Shown: positions 9,920 to 21,096, counted from the first letter of the stretch. The stretch is DNA of 64,000 nucleotides from Adiantum capillus-veneris (GCA_014529385.2 CM043953.1:82871838-82935837), one strand, 5' to 3'. Notes: generated by a model not told the origin, from the sequence alone. Numbers and translations are program-made.

Positions 9920-11512
9920 TGTAACATTTAATGGCCTAAAATCTTTTGTGTAGCGGAATTTAGCATGAACATAGTGGGCATTTCATTAGAGTTGATTCCT
10001 AATGAGAATTACAAGAGTGCTTGGGTGGAGAGAGCAACAAAAAGCATAACACCTAGTTAGATAGCATCGACAATACTTTCAAAAGAGAGAGTAATTAAAC
10101 TATTGACAACAGTTGAGGACCGGATTTGCATGGAGCCGGTCCCCCCTCCAAAAGGCTTTGTATTATGGTTTCTCCCATCAAGAGAGACATTGTACAATAC
10201 AATTCTTTGTGTTCCTTCAAGACTAGCTAGTGTAATGAAGATGGAAGCTTCATACACCAAGCAAAACACTTAATCAAACACAACTTGAATTATCCCCGTT
10301 CTCAGACCCAAGACCTCACACACCTTCGAAGATGGTGAGAGCTAGCAGGGTATGAGAGTAGATTGAGAGGAAAAAGAAGTATCTTACGAGAAAGAAGTAC
10401 ATCTCCTCACATAATCACTCATATTAGCATAGCTTAGCTTAGTAATTAGCTTGGTAGAGAAGATGAGCATGCATTGAAGCTTGGCTCTTGGTTGGATTTG
10501 CATCCACATGCCAAGAGAGTGTTGATGTAGGCTTCTATCTCACAAGCTTGGAGTAGGTGATGAGCTCTCCATTAAAGCTTGGGAGGAGATAGAGTATTTT
10601 TCCCTTCACACATGGTCAAGTGTGAGAGTCTGAGAGTGAATGCCAAGCAAAAATCAGCCCCCTCTCTCTCTTGGGCGAGCCCTAGCTGCTAAGTTAGGCT
10701 GGCTTTTGCCTCATTGGACCTCCCCAGGTCAAGCCAATAGGGATTAAGCAGCATAAGTGATAGCCTTCTGACATGTGTCCTCCTTTCCCCTTTTGTGAGA
10801 GCTTTAGGTAATTAAATAATTAAACTAAACTCTCATTGGACCCCTTTGCCTCCTGGCCAATAGGAATCAGGCAAGCCATGGGGCTCCTGAATGCTCATTG
10901 GACCCCTTGGGAGACTGCCCAATAGTCTTCTAGGACACTTAATTCTTATTGGTTTCTTTTATTAAATGTTTTTAAATTAATTAAACTAGATTTACTCTAG
11001 CTTAATTCTCATTGGTCCACTTCAAGGGTCTTCCAATAGGAATTGGGCACACCTTGTGGGCATCTGGCCTAGGGAGCTGACATGTGTCCCTCATTCCCTT
11101 TGTGTAAAGGGAGCCTGTGTGTGTGTGTGTGGTTTTCTCTCTCATCCCCTAGCTTTGGGGCTCGCCCCCTCCCATGTAGGGATGCAGGAAGACTTTTTGG
11201 GCACACACACTAAGCATCCAATTTTCCCTAAGGTTGACCTTTGGACACAAACTTTGAATTTTGGAACCTTAGCATTTTGGAAGTCTTAATGGGCTGAACC
11301 TTAGGGTCTTTTTAGCCCATTGTTTCACATGGCTCTTTTGCAGATGGCCCCCCCTTTGGATCCCTATTTTCCCTCCTTTGGATCCCTACTGTGGCCGGTC
11401 TGCTAACTTAACCAATATTCTAGCTTTTTCTCCCTTGGCACTTCCCCACATTAAATGATCAGTTTAATATGAGAAAATCATTTAGGAGAATTAGATATTG
11501 ATTATTATGACA
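9920..11512 (-). repeat. 3' LTR of element C
   Basis: 1593 bp, starts TGTAACATTT and ends TTATGACA on the plus strand. It matches 17237-18829 with three substitutions seen by eye. It holds a short GT run (about 11116-11131) and a set of paired ATTGG/CCAAT motifs. Confidence 0.95.
10713..11037. promoter_or_regulatory. Paired inverted CCAAT boxes in the C LTR
   Basis: ATTGG and CCAAT occur as facing pairs: 10713-10717/10734-10738, 10835-10839/10857-10861, 10897-10901/10919-10923 and 11011-11015/11033-11037, plus a single ATTGG at 10948-10952. Each pair is separated by about 16-17 bp. The other LTR has the same set, and most pairs survive in the older LTR at 60935-62494. CCAAT is the NF-Y binding site, so these are candidate LTR promoter elements; the hairpin spacing could also matter. 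Confidence 0.5.
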
Positions 11513-11524
11513 TTACCTCTCTCT
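11513..11524 (-). other. Polypurine tract of element C
   Basis: On the element strand AGAGAGAGGTAA lies directly before the 3' LTR, the expected place for plus-strand DNA priming. Confidence 0.7.
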
Positions 11525-11869
11525 TGAAATCATAGTCGTCCTCGACTATGGTGTAGAGAAGATAAAGCATATGCATGAGTCCTTTTCTTAGCGGGTAGAG
11601 GATCCCTATGTTACCCTACGACATCATTCCATAATGGATGACTAGTCCATTTGGCGCTTGAGAGCCTGAGGCTGCCGCAAGCATGTCTGCACATTAGTCT
11701 TATCAATCTTCCATAGTAGAGTGACAAGCTCTACTTGGTGTTGGGGAGACGTCGTCTCCGCAAACTTGATCTAAGCATGCATACTACTTTATTTTTGTGC
11801 ACAAATCAAGAAAAAGAGAGTCTTATAAGACAAAATTTTTTGTTCATTTTTAACATTTTGTACATTTGC
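11525..11869 (-). other. 3' untranslated region of element C
   Basis: 345 bp between the gag-pol stop and the purine tract. No ORF or conserved structure was recognised. Confidence 0.6.
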
Positions 11870-14800
11870 TTACTCTTGGGAAGCATTGTAAGCATTGACA
11901 AGGTTTAGGTTATCCTTTAATTGTATGCCTTGCATCCATCTAGCATCTTCAAAAGGATAATTCTTAAACTTAATAAGATATCGTCCGATAGTCTTACCGC
12001 CTCTTAATACCTTGTCTTCATGTCGGAGAATGGACTCGGGCTGCAGCACCTCCTCGTGGTCCTCGATCTCCGGTGGGTCTTCAATAGTTGGTTCTTGAGG
12101 TGGCTCTCCTTTGTAAGGCTTCAAGAGGCTCACATGAAAAGCATTGTGTATGAGCCAATGATTGGGCAACTTAAGTTGATAGGCCATCTCATTGATTGGC
12201 CTAAGAATCTGGAAGGGACCATAGTACCTTTTTGCTAGTTTAGCATAGTACTTTTGGTGGCCCGTAGGATTCTTGCCCGTCGTGTGCCTTAATCGAGCCT
12301 TGGGAAACTTTAACAAGACCCAATCATTTTCTTTAAAGGCTTGGGCTCTTCTGTGCTTGTCAGCAGCAGCCTTTTGCCTTTGCTGTGAGATAGAGATAGC
12401 ATCCTTAATCTTTTGGAAAGATTCTTGTAGGTCTCGGCTATACTCATCTGCAGCGAAGATCTTCCCATGTACCTTAAGTAGCAAGGGACTTTTTGATCTT
12501 CCCTCAATTACCTCGAAAGGTGCTTTTCCTGTAGAATTATGTACAGTGTTATTGTAAGCATACTCTACTAAGGGTAAGTACTTCTCCCATTGGGATCTTT
12601 GATCTACTTCCGTTACATAGGCTTTTAGTAGATCGAGAATAGTTAGGTTAGCTATTTCACTTTGGCCATCAGTTTGTGGATGATAGGCCGAAGAGAAGTT
12701 TAGCCTTGTTCCTAAATTCTCAAAGAGACCCTTCCAGAAATTACTGGTCATTCTAGGATCTCTATCCGACACTATGGACATTGGCAAGCCATGGTACTTG
12801 AAAATTTGTGAAATGAAGAGGGTTGCCATTTGATGGGCTTTGATAGTCTTTTTGACAGGTATAAAATGAGCTTGTTTACTGAACCTGTCTACTATCGTCC
12901 ATATTCCCGTATTCCCATGGATAGACTTAGGCAATCCAAAGATAAAATCCATGGATATGCTCTCCCACGGTGAATTAGGGATTGGCAAGGGTTGAAGCAA
13001 TCCAAGTTGCTTCCCTCTATCAAATTTTGTCTTTTGACATACCACACATTTGGAAACATACTCATGTATGTTCACTTTCATGGTAGGCCAATAGAAATAT
13101 GTTTCAATTCCCTTTAGGGTAGACTGAATCCCTCTATGCCCCGCATATGGGGGAGCATGAGATTCATACATTACTTTCTCACGTAGTGAGTTAGTAACGC
13201 ATAGTCTATTGCCATAGAGAAGATAACCATCTTGTAAAGTAAATGGTTCTTCTTTCTTCCCTAATGCAAGGGCTGAAATCACATCTCTAAAATCGGGATC
13301 AATAGCATACTCATCTATCATTGAAGATAGATCATTGTGAGTTGCTATGGAAACCGCATTCACTCTCGGTCGTCTTGAGAGTGCATCGGCTACTTGATTA
13401 TGCTTGCCAGCAATGTGAGCAATATGAAAATGAAATTGCGAAAGGAAATTTGCCCACCTCATTTGTTTGTCGGAGAGCTTGGTCTGCGTCATGAAGTACT
13501 TAAGACTTTGGTGATCCGTTCGCAGAATAAAAGGAGTCCCCAATAAATAGTGCTTCCATGAGTCTAAGGCATGTAGAACTGCAAGGAGCTCTTTTTCGTA
13601 TATGCCTAGAGCTTGCTCAACAGGGTCGAGCCTTCGACTCTCATAGCCTATGGCGTGCCCTTCTTGGAGCAAAACAGCCCCAAGGCAATCACCACAAGCA
13701 TCACATTGGACCTCAAATGGTTTTGAGAGATCCGGTAGTGTAAGCACAGGTTGAGAGATAAGCTTTTCTTTAAGCTTTTCGAAAGCATTGTTCTCCTTAG
13801 CAGACCACGTATACCTAACATTTTTCTTTGTTAGGTCATGTAATGGTCCCGCAATTTGTGAGAACTTTTCTATGAAGCGTCTATAGTATGCACACATACC
13901 TATAAAGCTTCTTAGTTCATGAAGATTCCTTGGTTTAGGCCATCCTTTTATTACCTCTAATTTGGATGGATCCATTTGGATTCCATCTTGAGAGATAATG
14001 TGACCTAAATATTGAATCTCTTGCAAGAAAAATTCACTTTTCTTTCGATTAACATAAAGTTTATTCTCTCTTAAAACTTGAAATATTACCTGGAGGTGTT
14101 GCTTGTGTTCCTCCAATGAATTAGAGTAGATGATAATATCATCAAAGAACACTCCAGTGAAGGTTCGATGAGGCCTGAACAGCTTCTCCATCAAGCGGTT
14201 AAATGTGGCTGGTGCATTAGTCAAGCCAAAAGGCATGACAATGTATTCGTAAAGACCAAATGTAGTACGAAATGCGGTCTTTGCAATGTCTTGATCAACT
14301 ATCCTTATTTGATGATAGCCACTTTTTAGGTCAATCCTACTGAAGTAGGTCGATCCTTGTAGCTTATCAAATAGGTCTTCTACCCGTGGAACGGGAAACC
14401 TATTCTTGATAGTGATCCTATTTAGTGCTCTATAGTCGACACACATACGATATGTGCCGTCTTTCTTTTGCACTAATAGCACAGGTGAGCAAAATGGAGA
14501 TGAGCTAGGCCTAACCATGCCCTTCTCAATTAACTCATGCACTTGCCGCATAATCTCCTCTTGTTGAGCTTGAGAAACTCTATAAGGAGGTTTGTTAGGC
14601 GGTGAACTTCCTGGAAGAAGTTCAATTGCATGGTCGTCATTACCTCGTTTAGGAGGTAGCTCACAAGGGATGTCGTCAATAAAGACATCTTGAAACCCCT
14701 TGAGAAAATTGGATAACTCTAATTCCTTTTGGTTGCTTTTATTTTCTTTTGCTAAAGCATTAGGTTCATTTTGAGAATCTTTAACAAAAATCATGTACAC

Positions 14801-16819
14801 GGAAATAGAGCTCTTTATTGACTTGTTGAAAGCTGGTGTATGTACAATGGGGATGGTGTTACCCATTTCCCTAGCATCTATATACATGTCCTTTTCCCTG
14901 AACTTAAAGGAGATTCTCCTTTCAGGAAATTTAACATGGGCAGCCACACGGTCAAACCATGGTGCCCCTAGGATTACATCCTCATGTTTGAGAGGAGAGA
15001 TAAAGAAATCCTCTTTGTCCACATAGCCTTGGACATGAAGCCTCAATTTCCCGATTAAGGGAGTGACTGAAGCTTCTTGCCCCTTGAAGGCAGTGTCTGC
15101 GGGTAGGATATCTCCCATCTCGTAGGATTGTATGCCTAGCTTGGTGGCTAACTCCATAGATATAAAATTGTGAGTAGAACCAGGGTCAAAGAGAATAAAA
15201 GCATCATGTTCTCTTACCTTTCCCCAAGCATGGCATAGAGGAGATCCTTTGTGGTGAGTTTGGTGAATCTCCTCCTCTTGGATTTCAACCAAAGAAGCTC
15301 TAGGAGGATCTTGGCGGTTGTTCTTTTGGGGACAAGCGCGGTACGCATGCCCTTGTTCGCCGCACTTGAAACATCGGTTATCTTTACGATAACGCTCAAG
15401 CTCTTCAGGAGAGAGTTTATTCTTTCCTTTGTAAACTCCCTTCTCTTTAGCTTTGTTGGGATTGCCCTTAGGAGACTTTTGGACATTGTCCTTCCCCTTA
15501 GGCTCATTGGAACTTTTGTTTTCCGGGGGCTTATTATTTCTTTTACCCCCCGTTTGGAAATTGATTCGCGAGGCCACCATAGTATGGTGTATTACCGCCG
15601 ATATGGTACGTGGCCTTTGGGAGTTGACATACTCCGCCATTTCTTCGGTTAAGCCCGCACAAAATTGTTGCTTTTGCTCTCCAAAATCCAACTTTTTGAA
15701 GACAGTGGCTTTGAGTTGTAGGTCCCAAAACTTGTCTACATATTTATGGATGGATTCATTGGGAGAGAGCTTTAAGCTTTGCCATTCGGTGAGTACTTTG
15801 TCTTTGGCATCGGTGGCCAAAAACTGCTTCATAATGGAAGCTCTTAAAGCCTTCCATGTTCGTGGAGCTTCACCGTTGGCTCGTAGGCTAGACCACCATT
15901 GTCTGGCGGACTTTTGAAAGTGCATAGCTACATGGCGTAGCTTAGAGGACTCCGTGAAGCCCTCATCTCCAAACGCCGCATCGAATTGCTGGATAAAGGC
16001 CAAAACTTTGTCTGTAGCACCGAAGGTGCCATCATAGGTAAGGAAAGAGATGCTCTTCCCCCCCTCTTTGAATTTCTTCAGCTTGGACGACCTCTTCCAT
16101 GCGGCATAGGATTTTCCATGGCCTCTTCTTTTTGATGGTTCAAAAGTTGCACCATCACTTTCTTCAGAAGATGAAGAATTTGAAGAAGGTGGAGAAGAGG
16201 GTGACCTCTTTCTCGCCTTTTTCTTGTCTTGATCTTTGTCGTCTTCACCATAGCTTTCATAAGAGGAAGAGGATGAAGAAGATGGAGAAGAGGGTGTCCT
16301 CTTTCTCGCCTTTTTCTTCTCTTGCTTTTTATCATCCCTCTTTGAATTATGACGTGGAGAAGAGTGTGATGGTCTTCTCCGCTTTGGTGGTGATGGAGAG
16401 CGTTTAGCCCGCCGTCTTCGTGGAGCCATCTCCGCCGAGGTGGCGGGAGACTCGCTTCTTTCTCGTTCCTTCGGTGGAGGCTCTTGAGTTCTCCTTTGGG
16501 AAGGAGATGCATTATCAAGAAGTAAGTTCTTGAGCCCTTCATATGGATTCTCTTCTTCTTCCCGAATCGGAGAGAGACCTCTTTTGGTAGTCTCACAAGG
16601 AGGCTTCCTAGGTGTTCTCTCGTCATGGTGATGAGCTTGGAGAATCCCGTGAGCACGGAGCTGCCGTTGCACTTCACTTTGGAGAGATGGATTGCCCATG
16701 GCTTGTTGAAGCCTAGAAACAAGATAATTAACAAGCATTGAAGCATCATTAGTAGCTTGCTCATGAGCAAAATCAAAGTTATCAACATTAATTTCACTCT
16801 CTTTAATATTGTCAGCCAT
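11870..16819 (-). CDS. Gag-pol polyprotein of element C (chromovirus)
   Basis: One uninterrupted 1649-residue frame. Residues 105-250 are Arg/Ser-rich and basic. The gag core is about 260-410 (QWWSSL at 307-312). The zinc knuckle is C483-x2-C486-x4-H491-x4-C496. The protease has LFDPGSTHNFIS (D545). RT runs about 745-930 with FFDDIIIYS (D893, D894). RNase H is about 1035-1150 (D1040, TDHQSLKY at 1101). Integrase has H1221/H1228/C1258/C1261 and D1291, D1352, E1388 (35 residues between the last two). A chromodomain closes the protein at about 1594-1645 (SILRH..KVLRG..IGRYLIKFKNYP..DARW). Chromodomains of this lineage steer integration toward marked chromatin. ATG at 16819 is the first in frame (MADNIKESEI), and the same start is kept in the relic at 49467. 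All catalytic residues looked for are present. Confidence 0.96.
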   Translation of the reverse strand: MADNIKESEINVDNFDFAHEQATNDASMLVNYLVSRLQQAMGNPSLQSEVQRQLRAHGILQAHHHDERTPRKPPCETTKRGLSPIREEEENPYEGLKNLLLDNASPSQRRTQEPPPKERERSESPATSAEMAPRRRRAKRSPSPPKRRRPSHSSPRHNSKRDDKKQEKKKARKRTPSSPSSSSSSSYESYGEDDKDQDKKKARKRSPSSPPSSNSSSSEESDGATFEPSKRRGHGKSYAAWKRSSKLKKFKEGGKSISFLTYDGTFGATDKVLAFIQQFDAAFGDEGFTESSKLRHVAMHFQKSARQWWSSLRANGEAPRTWKALRASIMKQFLATDAKDKVLTEWQSLKLSPNESIHKYVDKFWDLQLKATVFKKLDFGEQKQQFCAGLTEEMAEYVNSQRPRTISAVIHHTMVASRINFQTGGKRNNKPPENKSSNEPKGKDNVQKSPKGNPNKAKEKGVYKGKNKLSPEELERYRKDNRCFKCGEQGHAYRACPQKNNRQDPPRASLVEIQEEEIHQTHHKGSPLCHAWGKVREHDAFILFDPGSTHNFISMELATKLGIQSYEMGDILPADTAFKGQEASVTPLIGKLRLHVQGYVDKEDFFISPLKHEDVILGAPWFDRVAAHVKFPERRISFKFREKDMYIDAREMGNTIPIVHTPAFNKSIKSSISVYMIFVKDSQNEPNALAKENKSNQKELELSNFLKGFQDVFIDDIPCELPPKRGNDDHAIELLPGSSPPNKPPYRVSQAQQEEIMRQVHELIEKGMVRPSSSPFCSPVLLVQKKDGTYRMCVDYRALNRITIKNRFPVPRVEDLFDKLQGSTYFSRIDLKSGYHQIRIVDQDIAKTAFRTTFGLYEYIVMPFGLTNAPATFNRLMEKLFRPHRTFTGVFFDDIIIYSNSLEEHKQHLQVIFQVLRENKLYVNRKKSEFFLQEIQYLGHIISQDGIQMDPSKLEVIKGWPKPRNLHELRSFIGMCAYYRRFIEKFSQIAGPLHDLTKKNVRYTWSAKENNAFEKLKEKLISQPVLTLPDLSKPFEVQCDACGDCLGAVLLQEGHAIGYESRRLDPVEQALGIYEKELLAVLHALDSWKHYLLGTPFILRTDHQSLKYFMTQTKLSDKQMRWANFLSQFHFHIAHIAGKHNQVADALSRRPRVNAVSIATHNDLSSMIDEYAIDPDFRDVISALALGKKEEPFTLQDGYLLYGNRLCVTNSLREKVMYESHAPPYAGHRGIQSTLKGIETYFYWPTMKVNIHEYVSKCVVCQKTKFDRGKQLGLLQPLPIPNSPWESISMDFIFGLPKSIHGNTGIWTIVDRFSKQAHFIPVKKTIKAHQMATLFISQIFKYHGLPMSIVSDRDPRMTSNFWKGLFENLGTRLNFSSAYHPQTDGQSEIANLTILDLLKAYVTEVDQRSQWEKYLPLVEYAYNNTVHNSTGKAPFEVIEGRSKSPLLLKVHGKIFAADEYSRDLQESFQKIKDAISISQQRQKAAADKHRRAQAFKENDWVLLKFPKARLRHTTGKNPTGHQKYYAKLAKRYYGPFQILRPINEMAYQLKLPNHWLIHNAFHVSLLKPYKGEPPQEPTIEDPPEIEDHEEVLQPESILRHEDKVLRGGKTIGRYLIKFKNYPFEDARWMQGIQLKDNLNLVNAYNASQE

Positions 16820-17223
16820 TCTAACAATTTTTAGGTGTAAACTTTTTAGGTGTACTTTGGCACTTCAAGCCCTAGTTGCTACTCCTCTTTACCCCTTTAG
16901 AAAAAGCACTCAAGCTACTGTACCCGCGGCTCGAATACCATTAATTGCAAGGAATAGAAGAGAGGGTCTTTCGACACCAAAACAGCACCGGCTCCTGTCA
17001 AGCTTCTAATAGCTCAATAGTGGTTAAGCCGTAGGCAAGCCCCGTAGGACTCCACTATTAAGACCATAGCTCTCGACGGTGATGCCCCGTTAACTGCACA
17101 AAGGCAGGCGCACTGAAAGGCTGAAAAATCCCTATTCTACTTACTCACAGGCAATTAATAATACCAACCATTTGTAGCTAGCTTGAGGACCTCCCTTCTT
17201 GAGCAAGAAAAGAGAAACCTTGA
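16820..17223 (-). other. 5' leader of element C
   Basis: About 400 nt between primer site and gag start without a supported ORF. A diverged version is split between 49468-49550 and 60614-60934, around the DNA transposon. Confidence 0.7.
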
Positions 17224-17235
17224 GCTCTGATACCA
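17224..17235 (-). other. Primer-binding site of element C (tRNA-iMet type)
   Basis: On the element strand TGGTATCAGAGC begins just inside the 5' LTR. This is the standard plant initiator-Met tRNA primer site. Confidence 0.92.
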
Positions 17236-17236
17236 A

Positions 17237-18829
17237 TGTAACATTTAATGGCCTAAAATCTTTTGTGTAGCGGAATTTAGCATGAACATAGTGGGCATTT
17301 CATTAGAGTTGATTCCTAATGAGAATTACAAGAGTGCTTGGGTGGAGAGAGCAACAAAAAGCATAACACCTAGTTAGATAGCATCGACAATACTTTCAAA
17401 AGAGAGAGTAATTAAACTATTGACAACAGTTGAGGACCGGATTTGCATGGAGCCGGTCCCCCCTCCAAAAGGCTTTGTATTATGGTTTCTCCCATCAAGA
17501 GAGACATTGTACAATACAATTCTTTGTGTTCCTTCAAGACTAGCTAGTGTAATGAAGATGGAAGCTTCATACACCAAGCAAAACACTTAATCAAACACAA
17601 CTTGAATTATCCCCGTTCTCAGACCCAAGACCTCACACACCTTCGAAGATGGTGAGAGCTAGCAGGGTATGAGAGTAGATTGAGAGGAAAAAGAAGTATC
17701 TTACGAGAAAGAAGTACATCTCCTCACATAATCACTCATATTAGCATAGCTTAGCTTAGTAATTAGCTTGGTAGAGAAGATGAGCATGCATTGAAGCTTG
17801 GCTCTTGGTTGGATTTGCATCCACATGCCAAGAGAGTGTTGATGTAGGCTTCTATCTCACAAGCTTGGAGTAGGTGATGAGCTCTCCATTAAAGCTTGGG
17901 AGGAGATAGAGTATTTTTCCCTTCACACATGGTCAAGTGTGAGAGTCTGAGAGTGAATGCCAAGCAAAAATCAGCCCCCTCTCTCTCTTGGGCAAGCCCT
18001 AGCTGCTAAGTTAGGCTGGCTTTTGCCTCATTGGACCTCCCCAGGTCAAGCCAATAGGGATTAAGCAGCATAAGTGATAGCCTTCTGACATGTGTCCTCC
18101 TTTCCCCTTTTGTGAGAGCTTTAGGTAATTAAATAATTAAACTAAACTCTCATTGGACCCCTGTGCCTCCTGGCCAATAGGAATCAGGCAAGCCATGGGG
18201 CTCCTGAATGCTCATTGGACCCCTTGGGAGACTGCCCAATAGTCTTCTAGGACACTTAATTCTTATTGGTTTCTTTTATTAAATGTTTTTAAATTAATTA
18301 AACTAGATTTACTCTAGCTTAATTCTCATTGGTCCACTTCAAGGGTCTTCCAATAGGAATTGGGCACACCTTGTGGGCATCTGGCCTAGGGAGCTGACAT
18401 GTGTCCCTCATTCCCTTTGTGTAAAGGGAGCCTGTGTGTGTGTGTGTGGTTTTCTCTCTCATCCCCTAGCTTTGGGGCTCGCCCCCTCCCATGTAGGGAT
18501 GCAGGAAGACTTTTTGGGCACACACACTAAGCATCCAATTTTCCCTAAGGTTGACCTTTGGACACAACCTTTGAATTTTGGAACCTTAGCATTTTGGAAG
18601 TCTTAATGGGCTGAACCTTAGGGTCTTTTTAGCCCATTGTTTCACATGGCTCTTTTGCAGATGGCCCCCCCTTTGGATCCCTATTTTCCCTCCTTTGGAT
18701 CCCTACTGTGGCCGGTCTGCTAACTTAACCAATATTCTAGCTTTTTCTCCCTTGGCACTTCCCCACATTAAATGATCAGTTTAATATGAGAAAATCATTT
18801 AGGAGAATTAGATATTGATTATTATGACA
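17237..18829 (-). repeat. 5' LTR of element C
   Basis: 1593 bp, same length as the partner LTR at 9920-11512 and nearly identical. On the element strand it begins TGTCATAATAATC and ends GTTACA, followed by TT and the primer site. It drives transcription of the polyprotein toward lower coordinates. Confidence 0.95.
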
Positions 18830-18834
18830 ACACT
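18830..18834. repeat. Target-site duplication of element C, right copy
   Basis: ACACT follows the LTR end at 18829 and matches 9915-9919. Confidence 0.9.
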
Positions 18835-20298
18835 TGCTTGTTCCCCTTGTTTTGGTTGGTTATTCTGGAGATTCCTGCCCGATCTCAAATTCATCAATTC
18901 CCCTAAAGGACTTTAACTTTTTCGTCTCGGCAATTTGTTTTCCCAAGTTTTTGTGGTCAGAATTGATCCAAACTGATTGATACTTGGTCAATTGTTTAAT
19001 CTTGTCAGTTGGACAACTTCTGTTTCATCAAGTGAGAATTTTATTGCAGTTATGCTGAAAAAGACATTATACGCGTATGATGTCTTTTTTCACAGATTTG
19101 GACTATTTTGGTTATGCTCACTCTCACTAGCCCCCTTATGCTCTGTCCACTCATAAAATTCAGTTTGAACTCTGTTTAAGCAAGTTATGGCTAATTTAGG
19201 CTTTTCTTGGCAATTTTCCGCTTTTGACTTGTTTTGGGTCAATTGTGATCCAAATGGGATGAAACTTGAAATATAACCTCTAGACGGCTATTACAATGGA
19301 TCTGTGTTGGCAAAGTATCAAAATATGTCCAAAATTAGGTCAAAGACATGATACGCATATGATGTCTTTTTCATCAATTTGGGTCAAGACTTGATATTTT
19401 TGCTTTCTACAGTGTTTGTAACAATCTTGTCAGGTCAGATATCAAAAATAAGCAGTGGATGTGCTAAAAGACATTATACACGTATGATGTCTTTTGTCCC
19501 AGATTTTGACTATTCTTGGTTTTAAGCCTTCTCCAATGTTTATAATTGAGTTTCAAGTGTTTTTGTCAGGTTTGAATGTAAAAACAAGATCTGAATCCAA
19601 AATTTCCTATTCTTTGCGTTTCTTGGACTCCGACTTGTCTTTTTGGGTTTCTTTGAGTGTTAATGCTCTTGTTTTAAGTTGAAATTAGGGTATAACCCCC
19701 CTTTTGAACACTCTGGTAAAGTCAAAATTTCTGTTTTGGTCTCTGTTTGGTCATTTAGACATCATACGCGTATGATGTCTAAAGTTGCAGATTTCGAGTT
19801 TTTTGGCACAGAAGCCTTCCTAAAGCTTTCTCAAGTGCTCACCAACTCCCAGATACACAGAAAATTTCTCTGACTTTTGTTTATTGCAAGTTTCACTACT
19901 AACTCGACGGTTTAGTGATCTAACATGCAATCAACCATATCAAGCAAATACTCCAATGATTACTAGCTCTAGATCAGGATCAAATGAAGTCCTACCTAAG
20001 TTGTTCCTAATCATAAAATGGGTTTGGTAATTGTGATTTTAAAGAGATCCACTGCCACTCACGGACTAGCAAATTCTTCTTCTATCAACAACTACTCAAC
20101 ACCAACAAAACAACAAACAAATCTAAGCTAAACTAAAAATACTGTCAACACGGAAGACCCATGAATACCCCACTTCCTAGTATCTCTCGAGATCTTCGGA
20201 GTCCACCACTCCTAGATCTTTTCTAACTAAAGTATACAAAGTAGTTTATACGACTCACCTCGTAGGATTAGTCTAAGGTCACCTACTTAGGGCTCTCA
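18835..20298 (-). other. 5' leader of element A
   Basis: About 1.5 kb between the primer site and gag (completed by 9881-9914 beyond element C), with no supported coding frame. It is T-rich on the plus strand. It contains four spaced copies of a 24-bp palindrome (19062-19783), each followed by loosely similar sequence (CAGATTT-GACTATT-like), so the leader may have grown by diverged tandem duplication. A long leader is usual in Athila/Tat-type elements. Confidence 0.65.
19062..19783. repeat. Four dispersed copies of a 24-bp palindrome
   Basis: Copies at 19062-19085, 19344-19367, 19469-19492 and 19757-19780 share the half-site AGACATNATACG followed by its complement. The last is perfect and extends to 30 bp (19754-19783, TTTAGAC...GTCTAAA). 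The others have one or two mismatched positions. All are in the leader of element A. Such a palindrome in RNA could form a hairpin or let two RNAs pair. Confidence 0.8.
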
Positions 20299-20316
20299 TC
20301 CCCGGCAGCGGCGCCA
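20299..20316 (-). other. Primer-binding site of element A (tRNA-Asp type)
   Basis: On the element strand TGGCGCCGCTGCCGGGGA starts two bases inside the LTR. It is complementary, with one difference, to the 3' end of plant tRNA-Asp as used by Athila-type elements. Confidence 0.8.
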
Positions 20317-20942
20317 AATGTTAAGGCGGTTACGCCGCTAGAGGAAGCTAAATAGCGAGAACTCAACCAATAACATAATTTGTTAGACGAGGACGGAGCT
20401 TGAACCGCAGGCACATGGAAACAACTAGGTGGGTGTCAAATCACCTACTCGACCTTCTAATGACAATCACTACTAAGGAAATCAAATCTAAGTTCTAAAA
20501 TACGCAAGTGACTGAAATCCATACTACGAACGAATGCTATACGAAACAGGATCTAGAATCATTGAATCGATCTCAAACTCAAGGGGAAGTCTATACACTA
20601 GGTAAGAACAACACCCTAAAGACTTGAACTGCAAACTCAACCTATAACCACTCAGTGCGGTAAACGCGTATGAAGACAGGTTGAAATATACACGTAACCG
20701 AAACTTGACCCCGATGGTACTAATGTGTAGCTCTACTCGTTGTGGTTCTATAGATATGTTGCACGCTCAATTCCGACACACGAGTTGGAAGAAAACTTAC
20801 ACCGAAGCTTGTAGGAACTTACCACACATAGAAGCCGATAGCGCGGACTCTTGGTATCTATGCATAGCTCTCGCCGTTGCTAACACAATGGCGGTGTCAC
20901 TTCTCCAATGGCGGCTCCGTAGCTCGCGTAGCAAGTAGATAA

Positions 20943-20944
<2 letters not shown>

Positions 20945-21025
<81 letters not shown>
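20945..21025. repeat. (CT)n microsatellite inside the A LTR
   Basis: About 81 bp of uninterrupted CT. On the element strand it is a GA run downstream of the TATA-like box, so it could lie in the transcribed leader. Confidence 0.95.
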
Positions 21026-21027
<2 letters not shown>

Positions 21028-21096
21028 ACACAGCCACGGCGCTCAAAAAACTCACTTTGATTAATAATCTCCTCTTTTAGGTTACAAAAACTTTGT

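Larger units (their letters stand above)
9920..18829 (-). mobile_element. Element C: full-length Ty3/gypsy chromovirus
   Basis: A complete 8910-bp minus-strand element: two 1593-bp LTRs, TG...CA ends, 5-bp ACACT target duplication, initiator-Met primer site next to the right-hand (5') LTR, purine tract next to the left-hand (3') LTR, and one open gag-pol frame of 1649 codons with a chromodomain. I found three single-base differences between the LTRs (10677/17994, 10846/18163, 11251/18568), which fits a young insertion. It lies in the leader of element A. It is probably autonomous and intact. Older relatives are at 31951-32203, 49171-49550 and 60614-62494. Confidence 0.96.

Noticed and set aside
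16078-16827. 249-codon frame overlapping the start of element C gag-pol
   Set aside because: Same-strand shadow frame over the Arg/Ser-rich region with no independent motifs.
17224-17235. tRNA 3'-end-like sequences (also at 20299-20316 and 38387-38398)
   Set aside because: They are primer-binding sites next to LTRs; no tRNA cloverleaf is present.
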